From the NCBI GenBank assembly GCA_037903475.1, contig JBAJFG010000591.1:1031228-1095227 (forward strand): a stretch of 64,000 nt of DNA, in the 5' to 3' direction. The notes below the pieces were generated by a model. That model saw only the letters and a list, made by a program, of their open reading frames with translations, ran no database searches and was not told the DNA's origin. The first letter of the stretch is position 1, and the number at the start of each line of letters is the position of its first letter. A program made the translations under genes and the position numbers. Positions 24,398 to 36,770 of the stretch are shown one piece after another. Source of the DNA: Ancylostoma caninum (lineage: Eukaryota > Nematoda > Chromadorea > Rhabditida > Ancylostomatidae).

Positions 24398-24774
24398 ATA
24401 CTCATCCCATTCTGTCTGGGCACACAGCACCCTCCTCTTTTATATGTTCAGAGTACTCTTATCACTTGATTAACCGGAGCAGACATAAGGAATAGACCAT
24501 TTCGTGTGATCGTACCATGTTGAATCGGATATAATAGCTACATCTAGCCATTCCTATCAAGCGAAAGAAAATTTTTCTTGAGGAATGAGGTTAATTTTCC
24601 TTGAATGGTGAAGCGCCAAGCTAGAGAAAGCGAAGCAAAGAAGACAATATTGGAAAATATGGAATGGTTACTAGTCCTTCAAGATAAATCCAAAAGAATG
24701 CGAGCGAAGCGAGCATCAGGAGAAGTCTGGAAGTCCGGCGTTAGCCGGACGGACAGACTAGTGGCTACATATCC

Positions 24775-24865
24775 ACCGGAGCGCCCTTCTTTGCGGGTAA
24801 ATTTTCAATTGGCAGCCAATACACTCAAGCCACGTTAGGGTTGAAAGGTTATTTAGGTCTGGATA
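24775..24865 (+). repeat. Flank repeat of TTCGAA array, copy 1
   Basis: GGGTAAATTTTCAATTGGCAG, then ATACACTCAAGCCACG, then TTAGGGTTGAAAGGTTA resembles 25862-25962 in the same orientation. The two TTCGAA arrays lie near this pair. Confidence 0.45.
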
Positions 24866-24897
24866 AGTTTCCACTGTACAGTCGGTATTATAGTTCT

Positions 24898-25070
24898 AAC
24901 CGAATATTCTTATTCGAGTAAATATTCGAAAAATTCGAATATTCGAATAGTCGAATATTCGAGAATCCCCCAATATTCGAACATATTCGAATTCGAATAT
25001 TCGACAGGTCGCACTATTCGAATATATTCGAATATTCGAAGCCCATATTCGATATTCGATCGCCATTCAA
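24898..25070 (+). repeat. TTCGAATATTCGAA-rich dispersed repeat, subfamily 1 (forward)
   Basis: The repeat consists of many overlapping TTCGAA and AATATTCG palindromes, with unique spacers such as GACAGGTCGCACTATTCG. Reverse-complementing the array at 50234-50392 gives nearly the same sequence over about 80 bp, spacers included, so this is a defined dispersed element and not a simple microsatellite. Confidence 0.75.
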
Positions 25071-25512
25071 AGCAAAAAAACTAGCGTATATCCTGTAGCG
25101 GTACTACGGATGTAACCGGACAGCGTTAGCAGCACAACTTTCGCGTAAAATAAAGCAGACTATACGCATCATCACCACGATTACGAAATATCTGCAGATC
25201 TGCAGTAAGGCACCAGGAGAACAATATGCTTTCAGAACATCGTAGTGTGTATGGTTGGTCTAAATTTTCCTCGTGCTACTTTTATAGTATTTGCTCATTG
25301 TACCTTCTCTTCGCAACTACTTCCGTGCGTCCCGTACCCATTTCTCCGTTCTCTTTTCCCCTTTGATATCTCGGCAAATGTCCACACTTATGAGAGAGAC
25401 CATAACTCCAACCACGTTTTGCGTGATTTTACCTTATAGCGCGGTATATGCTGGTCACATCTCTTTGATGTCAGGCGATATTCGCAGAGATTTCTTTAGC
25501 AAATGCTTCTCA

Positions 25513-25660
25513 AATATTCGAATATTCGAATATTCGAAACCCCTTGATATTCGAATATTCGAATTCGAATACTTCTGACATTGGACGTTCGAATAATATT
25601 CATTCGTTCGAATGGTTTCTGAAGAGTCGAATATTCGATATTCGAATATTCGAAGCTCCT
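25513..25660 (+). repeat. TTCGAATATTCGAA-rich dispersed repeat, subfamily 2 (forward)
   Basis: The array resembles subfamily 1 but has different spacers (CCCCTTGATATTCG, CATTGGACGTTCGAATAATA). These match the reverse complement of the array at 47325-47490. Confidence 0.7.
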
Positions 25661-25861
25661 CTTCGAATGTGTTAACTATAGTCGGTATATCCAATTCACT
25701 CTCATATGGCCGCCAAAGCACGTCCACATGCGGATCACTCTTTAGTGGGGGATTTTACCCAAGTTACGCCCGCATATCACATGTATATCCCATCAAGTCC
25801 AGATCAAGAGACTTTTTGGTGGAAATACCCTACAAATCCATCAAACACCTGCTCATATGCC

Positions 25862-25962
25862 AAAGCACACCTGTTCACGGACAAATTTTTAATGGCCAGG
25901 CAATATATCCGAGCCACGCCCAGATATCCGAATTAGGGTTCGAAGGTTACCTAGTTTGGAGT
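25862..25962 (+). repeat. Flank repeat of TTCGAA array, copy 2
   Basis: This is the partner of 24775-24865: ACAAATTTTTAATGGCCAGG, then ATATCCGAGCCACG, then TTAGGGTTCGAAGGTTACC. The similarity is moderate and was judged by eye. Confidence 0.45.
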
Positions 25963-28900
25963 TGATACAGCCATATGTGGTTTATGTACTCCATGTGGTA
26001 CCATTCAAAACGTTCATTGGTGATGGACGACGTCCGTGCAGAACTTTGCTGCAACTTGTTTCGATAATAGACTCTCGAGAATTCACACAGTGTACAGGAT
26101 GTGATGTTGTCATTGTGCAGTCACGTAACGACCCCAGTGTCAAGTCCCATAATTTGAGTCGATTTTGTTGCTTCGGCGATCAGTGATGTTCGCGCGTCAA
26201 CAGCTTCGCACTTTTTTCTCGCCTCTCTTGTTCGGCAAGAAGTCATTACCGCACTGTCGTCGCTTGCCTACTACGATCCGCCACTACTGTTCGCGATCTG
26301 GTTCCCAGGATCAATATGGGCAGTTCGTCTGCGGCTTTCACTACACAGTAGTGATCCTTTTGTGTTAGTTATCCTGTACAGCTGCTCACGGGGTACTGTA
26401 AAGTCGTCCACAGTCCGGCAGTGAACGCTGCTCACTGATCGGCATAGTTGCTATGGCCGTAATGCCAAAAAACCTGTCCTTAGCCGAAATACAGCATGCT
26501 GATATCGTCGGCGTCGTCGCCACGTCCACGCCTCCCCAGCCACTTTCTGTTCGCCGCCTGGCAGTTCGCGGCTAATGCCGTTTTGGTGTATTTATGAAGG
26601 TTTTTCCACCAAGAGATGACTTTGGCTGCTGTCATTTTTTTCATTTTCAAAGGGCATTCTGAATTCTTGCTTTCCATCCAACCAGATCTCGCGCATGATC
26701 CTCGTAAATTTTTCATTTCGTTTGTCCTAGTCTTAAGCAGGGAAGTGCCTTGCCAGCTGAAATACAGCTTGGCCACGCCCATTTGTATAAACGGCTCACC
26801 AAACTTTTGAGTGAGTTCTACAGCTTTTTTCCATCCCATATTTTTCCGCTATGCTATGCTACTCGTTTTGCGCTGTGGTTGCAGAGGGAAAGGAATGAAC
26901 GAGGAAAGGGATTCTTGAATAGGGATAATTGATGTTTTACTATGGTTGAGTTCAAATACAATGCATTAATCCAGAAGTACACAGAATTGCATTGCGGAAT
27001 CTTGTCGACCTTCCTTGGCAACTTTTGGTAATTGTCCATCGAAATCACGCTACTTTTCACATTTGGCTACTTATGCTCAAATAATAGGACTAAAGCCGTG
27101 TCCTGAGTTTATACTGACTGACCCAAAAAGATCCCAACCTGGGTAGACCAGTCTCAATTAGCGTAATCACTCAGAAGTTTTTTTTTCATTAATTTGACAA
27201 GTTTCCACAACGGGTCTGAGCCCTGCTAGCAGATCAGAAGTAAAAGGATTGCTCGAAGCAGCAGCTCAAGGAGCAGAGTTATTGGGCATTAAAATTCGAA
27301 TTATAGGCGATGGCAAATATGTTTTGGCTTGTACATCTATGTCTCCAAAGATGACGAGTAATTTGAGATGACAGGCTAAAAATAGGGAAAATCCTTCCGA
27401 AAACCTGATTGGTACGATAGTAATAATATTGAAAACTAGTCAGTATGTCACGCTTCTCTCGGAGGGAAAAGTTAGTAAAGTCAGCAGAGATGTTCTATCC
27501 AACTCAGGCAAAAATAGCAAGAAATCAATAAAACTGAAAAATCAATAAACAGGTTCTTAGGTCCTAAAGTGGAAACCCCAGCGGACCTCTCCTCACTGAC
27601 TCCTGAACAGAAGTCACTTGATCGGTACTGTCATACAAAATGGTAATATGTGTGTTCAGTGTATTGACAAACCTTCGTATACATGACTTCACCGACACCT
27701 AGGGGAAGTGAAAAATCGATAAAATCGGTGTAACCAGCAAGCTAACCTATAAAATCAAAATCAGGTCAAAAGTAGTCTACAGATTTCGTCACTCTCTGAT
27801 GGGCCTGTATGCCCCGGTACCAATTTGGAACATATACACATACAAACAAACACAATTTTTTACTTTTATATATACAGATTGCGCAGTAAATGTCAGGGTA
27901 CAAAAAACCGAAAATAGTATTTGGCTATACCTATAGTTTATTCTTAAAGATTTAAAGTCATACATGTTATCTAGAAGTTAGAATGTTTGGTGAGATTTGC
28001 CGAGATTTACTAAAACGGGAGGAAGGGTCATTGACATTGTGGAATCAGTTCCCTGCCCGTTAACTAGGAAATAGGGAAAATAATAGGAAAAATTGCCAAA
28101 TGATAGGAAAATCCTGCAAAAGTCTACCGAAATTCTGTTAATTCTGTTAATGACCTTCATATTCGTCTTTTCGGGAAAATCCCTATGATCTCATAAGTTT
28201 CTCTTCGGTTATTTCTCACCTCCTCTGATTTGCAAAACTCTTTATCCTCATTCGCGAAGACCTCCAGCTGATAGCTGAAGATTCGTCTCAAAATTAGGCC
28301 TTCATGAGCCGTGAGATCTGCTATGGGGTGGGGGGGGGGGGTCCCAAAATTCGCAGCAGCACTCTATTCTGAGCTTTTTTTGCTAGAAGTGGGCGGAGCA
28401 ATCGTAGCGGTTTCTTATAGTTCTACAGTCTCTTCGGATTGCACTTTTTCGCCAATTCGCCTACTGGCTTGGTGTTCACCCCTGTGATTAGAGTTCCCCT
28501 AATAATTACGTTTGAAATAACAATCCAGTGCAGTCTATAGTCTATGTACATACTTAAGAATATCCATCTTGTGTTTATTACAGCTTAATCCGCAGTAGTC
28601 ACGAGTAATACTGTTTGGGTACGATCCCCTTGTTAAGATAGATCCCAGCAGTGCTCTATCGAATGTTCTCTGGATTTCTTTCGTACTTCTATCACTGGCA
28701 ACGAGGTAACCGATGTTGTTTTTGGGTTCCACATAGCGGTAAAATTCACTTATGCACATCTTAATTCAGTGTTCATATTCTAATTTGACATGACATTTGC
28801 GAGACCTCATTTATGCGTGTCTCAGCCTAGCTTGCAGGTATCCTGAAAACTATCTTCCCAGTAGACAGACAAAACGGTCAGAAGTTCCCCAAATTATCGC

Positions 28901-30689
28901 GATTGCATAGCGCAGACGTCTGCGGTCACAGTTGAACGGAGCTATCAGTGCAGCGTTCTCTGAGAATTCTAGAGAGCAGAACCTTCTCCATGCGGACTCG
29001 GTCTCGGTTCTGCTTGCGTCACTTCTTTATGGGGTAGCTATTAGCGGCTATATGTATGATTCACCCACATCGTCAGCTCCTCCTTCGTGTTATGGTCGCT
29101 TTAAGAAAGTTCTTGCCGTGGGAGCGAAGGAGAAGAAATGGACGTGCACGTGCTGATGCATGATGACGTTGTCGAGACATTCAATTCCAAATAGTGATGA
29201 AAGCCGATGTGTTGTGAATGCTAAGAAACCTTTAGATATCGGTCTCACCTCATCACTGGGCTTAAGCTGAGTTGGTGAAGTTCCGGAATCCTGATCTGCA
29301 TCTGTGACAACTAGAGTACTGACCCTATCCTGAGGTTTGCACAGCAGCTAAGAACACTGTGATTCCCATATTCCTGGAGCAGGAGTGGATTCATGTACGG
29401 TTTCCCAACTCAAAGTTTGCCCAGTGATTTAGATCTGAAACAGAGCTTATCAGAAAATTCCTTAGATAGCAAAGAACCAGACAAATAAAAAAAGGTAAAA
29501 ACAAGAGGTTTTTTTCTTTAAGACTGCAATTTTTGTTATAGCTGAACCAGCTGGAAGTTAGTTTGTTGCTTTATTTTGGCGTTTCCGCGCATGAGCCCTA
29601 TGCTGGAGCCCTTTAGAGCCTAGCATTACATTGAATAAATGCAGAATTCTCTCTTCTCCTCAAAAATGCCCATTCATCAGAGTTGTGACTTACTGGATTT
29701 TATAAATAAATTTTATGTTAGCAAAATGATTACTGTTTCATTTGTAGTATGTACAGGACTTCATAGTAGTGGGCACTGATGCAACTCGCAGTTTCCTCTG
29801 CATACCACATGCGGGACCGCTGTCCATATTGGTTCTGCATGAGATTTGCGTCGATTTCACACGAATTTGTTTTGAAATAAAAATTAATCAGTCGACTGAG
29901 TAAACCGGATTCAATTGATACATGGTGTAGAAAGCTAATTGCTTAGACAGCGGCAGTATCGTGCAAAATCGATACGAAATTGAGTTTTGCATAAGTTCCA
30001 CGTGGCATCCGACGTGTTCCAAAAGGTTATTTGCTGATCAAGCCGCGCAATATCGCGTTGACAGCTCAACTATCTGTACAACGAAGTCGCACTAAGTATA
30101 ACCAACTCTCGATTTGAGCGAAACACGCTGGAAATTTGAGAGATCGATGCGTTCTTTTCCAAGCTTCCTTTTGTGACAAGACCCAAGAACGTTGTTGGCG
30201 AACATCTGCCCGCCCATACGAAACAATGGAAAATAGCAGCCACATTTCTTAGATTTCTCGTATGTTTAGCGCTATTTCACTACTGAATACAAGTTCGGTG
30301 TTCCTTCAAAAGCGCCATCCCATCCCAAAATCACTTTTAGAGGTTCACATGAAATGACTGTCGAGGAGGTGCTGATCACAGTGGTATAAGTGATTCTGTG
30401 CAAAGCAGCCGAAATTCCGTTTCTGAGTTCCAACTTCTGAGGAGCTTTTGGGCGGAGTCAAGGGAGGCCTCTGCACCATCATTCCCTTGTCGTCACGCAT
30501 GGAGCACTTTCTGTCTCAATAGGGAGTAGCTGATGAGGGGGAGAACTTCCACAAGTAATACGAATTATCTTAGAAGGTAAGATTCGAGGACCGCATTTGT
30601 CAGAAATCTCGTCCTCTCGCCTGAGCGCCGCACCCTCCTCACTCCGCCCACAAGCTCCCCAAGAATTCGGGCTCGAAAACGACTTTTGC

Positions 30690-30790
30690 AGAAATTTTGC
30701 ACAGAATCACACATACCATTACGATCAGCTGCTTCTGGGGATTCTTTTCATGCGAAAGTCTAAGGATCTCAAGGAACTACCCTTAGGGAG
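30690..30790 (+). repeat. Dispersed repeat, possible copy 1
   Basis: CATACCATTACGATCAGCTGC, then TTCTTTTCATGCGAAAGT, recurs in diverged form at about 32380-32430 and 58885-58945. Confidence 0.35.
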
Positions 30791-32169
30791 ATGGGCTCGA
30801 GCGCCGGAGTAAGGCAAAATATCAAAAACGAGAATTTCGGCGGACCTTTAAATGTCCGTAATTGTAGAATTGAATTTTTCGAAGAGTTTCTTATTGTTGT
30901 TATGTCTGAGTCTAGCCGAACTTACTGCACTTCTTGCGCTTTGAAAGTAAAAACAAATAACTGAATAAATTATGAGAAAGGCAAAGTAGCTGTGTTTTCG
31001 AGATTCATTACCATTGAAAGATGTTGTGTTAGTTGGTCTTCGGCTTGATTGTCCTAGAAGTTCTAGAGGTTCATTTGTTGGCTAGGAAACGTTACAATCA
31101 CTTGAAATATTCACTCCTCCGCCCCCTCCCCCTCCTCCCCTTAGGGAATAGCTCCACCTAGTTTCCCTTAGCACTGCGAAGGAATCCTTGCTTTCATCGT
31201 TGTTCATCGCAGAAACGGGAGCCTTTGCACGAGTGTAGCGTGCTCTGCAAATGTCCATTTTCGATCACTTCAGAGAACGAGATGAAAATGTTTTTGGAGT
31301 CTTCCGAACTTTTGTAATCGTTCTGCGTTTCTCCATTAAGAAATCATTTATAATTGGTTTCATTTTTCCTGGAAAAAGAGACAGATGCCAGGTCATTCAT
31401 GTTATTGCATTCCTGCAGCAGAAATCAGTTTTGTCAACGTGCACACTGCTATAGCCCTGAAATTTTTCGCAGTTATTGCTCGATGGCCGTCGCTCCTGCG
31501 CATTTTTCTCGGCAAATTCCACAGGTGCGCAGGCAAATTTTTATCTGAACCTGAAACTTGTTCAAAGCACTAGCTAACTCATTGTATTCGTTTACAAAAA
31601 GACTTCTCATATATTTGCCGCGAAGCATTATGCGCGGTATCATTTGCAGAAAAATGCTTACATTCTTTCCGGCTGCGCGTTCTTTGGGGGGAGAGGGGAC
31701 GCTGCCCTTGACAGGACCTGAAATGACTTATTCCTGCAAGGGCAGCATCAGTGTCAATCTTTTCTCCCGGTGACGCTAACGAGAGAAACTCGGACGATCA
31801 AGGTCGTTCATTAAAATATCTGTCTGTTAACGAAGGCGATGTTCCCATGCAGTGTATTGTTGCCGCTTATTTGATGTCAGCGAAAGCAAGTACACAGTAG
31901 CTATGGTCTGTTTCAAACGGAAGATAGCTGGGTGCTTTGCGTATTGCCTGCTTTCCTCGCTATTCTCTCGAATTCCTGCACGTTTCCTTTCGTTCTCTTT
32001 TTCTCTGGCATCCTCCCAAATAACATTCCATATGAAATGCTGCACATATAAGAGCAAAGTAGGGAAGAAATCTAGCTTCCGCATGAAATTAGGTTTATAA
32101 AATGAATCTGCTTTTCCGAATGTTATGCAGTATATCCAACAGATACCCACACGTTGAAAACGCTTCTCA

Positions 32170-32440
32170 GAGATGTGCAGGAAAACCCTTATTTGGGCAG
32201 TTTTCCGCGTGGAGAATTCGGGATGCCCATTGAGACATCTGTCATAGGGCAGCCTCGCTGATTATATCGACAGGTAGCTTCTAGTTCCTTTCTGTGGCAG
32301 ATGTCTCAAAGAGCGCTCCTGTTTCTCTCTTGAAAAAAAAAACATTTTAAAAATGAGGTTTTCTGCACTTTCATGAGGAATAATTCATACCATTGTAATC
32401 AGCGTCTTCTGAAGACTCTTCTTCTATAAAAGTTTTGGGA
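32170..32440 (+). repeat. Dispersed repeat, possible copy 2
   Basis: GCCCATTGAGACATCTGTCA, GCAGATGTCTC and CATACCATTGTAATCAGCGTC follow the order seen at 58690-58950. Similarity was judged by eye and is weak. Confidence 0.35.
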
Positions 32441-33231
32441 AATATTCCGAGAGGATGGGGAGGAAATGAAAGTGGAAAAGTGAGAAGAAAATTTTGGAGT
32501 GTACGCCACGTTGGGGAACTGGGCGGTCAGAGTTCCAAAAATAAATTCATTGGGCAAATTTGATATTCAAGCGCTTGTAAAATAGTTACACTGAATTGAA
32601 AATAAGGCAGTACAGGCTCTCCCATCCCTTGAAATTATTCCGAAAAAAATTCGTTATCTTGAAAAGTAATAGAAGACAGACTATGAGTAAGCGTGAAAAA
32701 AAAAACTATCGGTTCCGCATTTACACTTACTACGTGGGATTACTACGTTTTCCGAAATCATCCATAGGTTTTCCAAAAGAAGTGTTGGTGACGTCTTAGT
32801 AATAATTTCTTTGACGCAAAGATGACGAAGCGATTCTCAGTAGCGAGATTCAATTGTGAACTACCAACTGTTTAAAGGCTTCCAACCTTAACATTTATTG
32901 CATAAGCCATAACGACATTGCAAGCATAGAAAAGGCAATCACAATACAGGACCACGGATTATATACGATATAGAAGGCTTGTCATGACTTGAAATGGCTC
33001 CGCCTAGAGCGCCGTGACTCAGAGGCTAGGAGTCACGACACCAACAGTAAATGGCAAAGATTAATGAGTCCATGACGAGGGAAATAGCGTGAGATTGCGT
33101 TGTTAGGTAGTTTCAGACAGAGATCGGGATATTTGTTTTTTTTTTTGGATCATTAGTCTGTAACATGAACACATTAGTTAGTTAACAATTAACATAGAAA
33201 ATAATTAAAATGGAACATAACACATGAAAGA

Positions 33232-33260
33232 GACTCCCTGGTGGCGCCCACCAGGGAGTC
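33232..33260. repeat. Perfect 13-bp hairpin
   Basis: GACTCCCTGGTGG and CCACCAGGGAGTC are perfect inverted arms around a 3-base CGC loop, in an AT-rich neighbourhood. No T-run terminator or known RNA is evident. Confidence 0.6.
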
Positions 33261-35031
33261 GCTGCGGCACTCTACTTGTCTGCGTATCCACACATTTCGT
33301 TGATATCGTGGCTCTCATTCGCGTCCAATCCTCCTGTTTCCTGTTCTAACATGCCCAGACAGGTCGAAAAAAAGCGCATGTCTCCTGAAGTTCCCTATAC
33401 GTTTTCTAATCGTTTACTTTTCGCTTTCACAAACAACTAGTTATACAAAGTAGTAAGCAAGTTGAGGAATACTCTTTTTATGACGAAGACGTCAAACAAC
33501 CCCATTTACGGTAAACAAACACATAAAAACGCTGGGTGTTATGAGGTGAGTTGCAACCAGTTCTCCGCACACATTACTTACCTCATAAACCAGTAGACTC
33601 ATCAGACGAGGTCGTCACTTGGCACTTCTTCCATCGGCTACACTACTGGCTACTCGCTCACTACCAATATGTGACCTCAGGTTCCTACTTCCCTGAGGCG
33701 TGTTTTACATATATCTTTTTATTTGAAGAGGTGTTTAACAATCCGGGTATTGGCTTCTGGGTCACACTGTTCCTGGGTCATTGTTCATACTAATTTCTTA
33801 CGCAGATCATGTCTTATATCCGCAAAAAGTCTAATTTCACCTTTGTTCTGCCTTTCATTTTCAATCCATCTCAAATTGTTTGCTTTTTTTTGGTGGAATC
33901 ACGTTTAATTCACTTTCGCTCACACAAGATCAGACTAGACACGGAAGATTTCTCTAAAAAAGGACACGATCCGAAATCGACTTCTGCGCCAGGGTTTTTA
34001 CTTCAGGGCTACTCAGCACAAAACCTGGCGTAAAATACGCACATTAGTGTGACCTATCCCCACACAGATCCAATGGATCTAAAAAATAGCGCAAGAGTTT
34101 TGCCTTGCACTCTTGTGCGTATGTACTTTTAATCCGTGAAATGGCTAGTGTCTCTATGGTACAAGGGCAGGCGTGGATGCAGAGGGGGGAGAGGGTCGTG
34201 AAAAAATTTCTTTTTAATTATAATTTTACAAATGTTCATTTTCAATAGTCTAGATTTAAAACCAATCAATTAAAAAAACAGAGCTTCGGTCACTACTCCT
34301 TTTTGTTGTTTCGCTTTTGTTCAAACAGGTTAGAGCTGGAACCAGCTACGTAGATCGGACGAAAATGATGAGAGTGGTGAGATCAATGAGATATGTGGAT
34401 GCGCAGGCAGTGAGAGAGGCGCATTGCAAGTGATGTGGCGCATAACGAGTAGACCTCGACCACCGAAGTCTCCTGTGGATAATATAATACATATGCGTAG
34501 AGACACTCAAACAATTTTTTATGAGCACCGCAGCATAAAATCGGAAGAACATACAGGTGACCTAAGGTATGTACTTCCGGTTTCTTGCCGCTTTTCTTCC
34601 GAATAGCTGCTGCTACCGGTTCACTCTTGTTGATCCATCAAGCGGTTTTCGCGGAAAACATTCTGCTATAGTCGTTCCGAATCTTTGTATCTCTGCTTCT
34701 GTCGCTTCTTAACCACATGATGGTGATCTCTTTCCGCTGCGATCCTTAAGATGTTTTGTATGAGTAGGCGTTGGGTAACTTTGAGACGTTGGTAAGGTAA
34801 ATTTTCATTAGTTCCTTCTCGGAGAGATAAATGATAAAATGCTGCTGACATATAGCATTCTATGCTCTAAATGCATCTGTTGTTATTTACTGGACGCCCT
34901 TTTTATTTTTCATGCCCTATAAATATACGGAGGACGGTTTTTTTTCAAATAGGAGACCCGCACGAAGAAAAGTTTAAAAATAAGGTTACTAGGGACTAAC
35001 TTTGGCTTATTAATGATAAAATATTATAACA

Positions 35032-35926
35032 TTGCCAAAAATAACAATGTTAAATGCTTGGAATAAACCGGTGCTGAATTTCTATCGTTGTTATAGGGAA
35101 TTCTTGGGAACTTTGGTGGGAGAGAGCGGCCCTATTTATGGGAGAGCGCTCATCGTACCGCCTCTCTTACGGCAGTGGTTACACAGTCTGGTTGAAAACC
35201 ATTCGCTCGAAGAAATAGCAGCATATCCACATGCTAATCAGCTTTTGGAAAAGTTCCGAGCGGTGCATCTGGATCAAGGGACAGTCCGTGGAATTCCTTC
35301 ATTGCTTTTTGCTGGCATCTGACAAGCCGGCGCTGATTCGCCTCGTTTCCGCCGCTTTCGCAGATTGCACCTGGAGGGCTTTCCTGCCACTTGTACGCGC
35401 TTTCCAGCGCTTCCAGGATGATGCTGGAGTGCGAGTGAGTGCCGTCATTGTTCCCAGTGCGGACAACGGGCGTGGAGGACACTATAAGCCTCACCGTTGG
35501 AAGCATTTCGAGTTCGGACCGGTGCGCCGGTGTTGTTCTGGATGTGCGTTGATCCTAATAGGGCATGAGTGCTGGCGTGCGACGTCGAGTGAAATTTGTC
35601 CATTCTTCCAGACCGGCCTCCATGGAATGCGCGGCACACATTTTTGCGGCGGCGGCGGGGAAAAGCCCGCAGCGCATGGCAACGGGCTGCGCCGCAAAAC
35701 GATGCCCGCCGAGGTTTTTCCGGTTGTTAGCCTTGAGGTTTTTTCCAGCTGCTCCGGTTCCGCCCTTCTTCAACGCCTAAGAACACGTTCACTAATTCAT
35801 CATACGGAGATCGCCTATTCTTCGTTGAACAGTGACTACTTCGTTAAATCGCATATGCCCTCGTCATTCTTCACTTTTGAAAGTGGAGCCAAGTATCTGT
35901 TCCACTTATTGTCAACCGCAACGTAG
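35032..35926 (+). other. GC-rich patch with two overlapping unrecognised ORFs
   Basis: A 96-codon frame (35032-35322, with LNFYRCYREFLGTLVGESG) overlaps a 231-codon frame (35231-35926). The second half (35330-35760) is much richer in GC than its surroundings and open in several frames on both strands. The GRALIVPPLLRQWLHSLVEN stretch faintly recalls the start of a retroelement integrase zinc-binding region, but the pattern is incomplete. Either a decayed retroelement or a GC-rich noncoding patch would fit. Confidence 0.2.
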
Positions 35927-36599
35927 GGATGCTGCTTTGTGGCCTCCCGCTGAGCTTTTCCTTCACCTCTAACCTCACCTGAGGTTGATTAGACCTGGCA
36001 GCTTCAGCTTGAAATGGAAATCTTGAGGCGAACAGTCGAAAGTTGAATTCGTTTCCACTCCCCCCCCCCTCTTTCAGCATATGTGATGTTCTCATTCCAG
36101 TCTACGGGATAGCTTTCCCTATATTTGTTCTTGGAATTGCAGGTTCTTCTTCGAATTGATTGTTTCTCCTTGAGTTGAAGGTTTTCGAACTATGACCACT
36201 AAAATATTGGAATCCAAGTGCTCTTGCATATTTACTAGCAAAATATAATTTTTTTCTTGTTAGCTAGCACTAGATAGCACCAGGTCTTTCCTCTGTATTT
36301 TTGAGAGGCTGCACAGGTCTGCCCATTCTTCTTTCTCACATTGAATTCCTTCCTGATTGTTCCTTTCGTTTTCATTCACTTAACATTATTTTCTTCAAAA
36401 ATTTATTAAACCAATCAAGCCAATTGAAATATTAACAAAATTATTGAATTATTTCAGTTACTAGAACTTGTTTATTCACTAAATTTTGCTGTCTAACTTT
36501 GTTTACTTGATGAGTAGCAGCGTTTGAAGACTCTTTCAATGATTCTGGGTATGTTACTAGAGCCTTTCGATCCACAGTGATGATTCTGGGCTCGGATGC

Positions 36600-36770
36600 A
36601 CCACTGAGACTACCCATAATAAACGTGTTAGTATATTATGATTATCTTATATTATATTATCATTATATTACATTAGTATTATATTATTATATTATGGTAT
36701 TAATATATTGTTACCATATTCACCTTTCACCTGGCACGCATCAACATGATTACGCACATGTGACGTAAAT
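36600..36770 (+). repeat. Dispersed repeat of the ACCCATAATGAACGTGTT type, with TAT microsatellite expansion
   Basis: TACCCATAATAAACGTGTTA is followed by about 80 bp of TATTA/TATTAT repeats. The family sequence then resumes with TTACCATATTCACCTTTCAC, CTGGCACGC and CATGTGACGT. The microsatellite appears to have grown inside the older repeat. Confidence 0.5.

Noticed and set aside
31690..31750. CTGCCCTT and AAGGGCAG inverted pair
   Set aside because: The arms are only about 8 bp with a 28-base loop, which is easily expected by chance.
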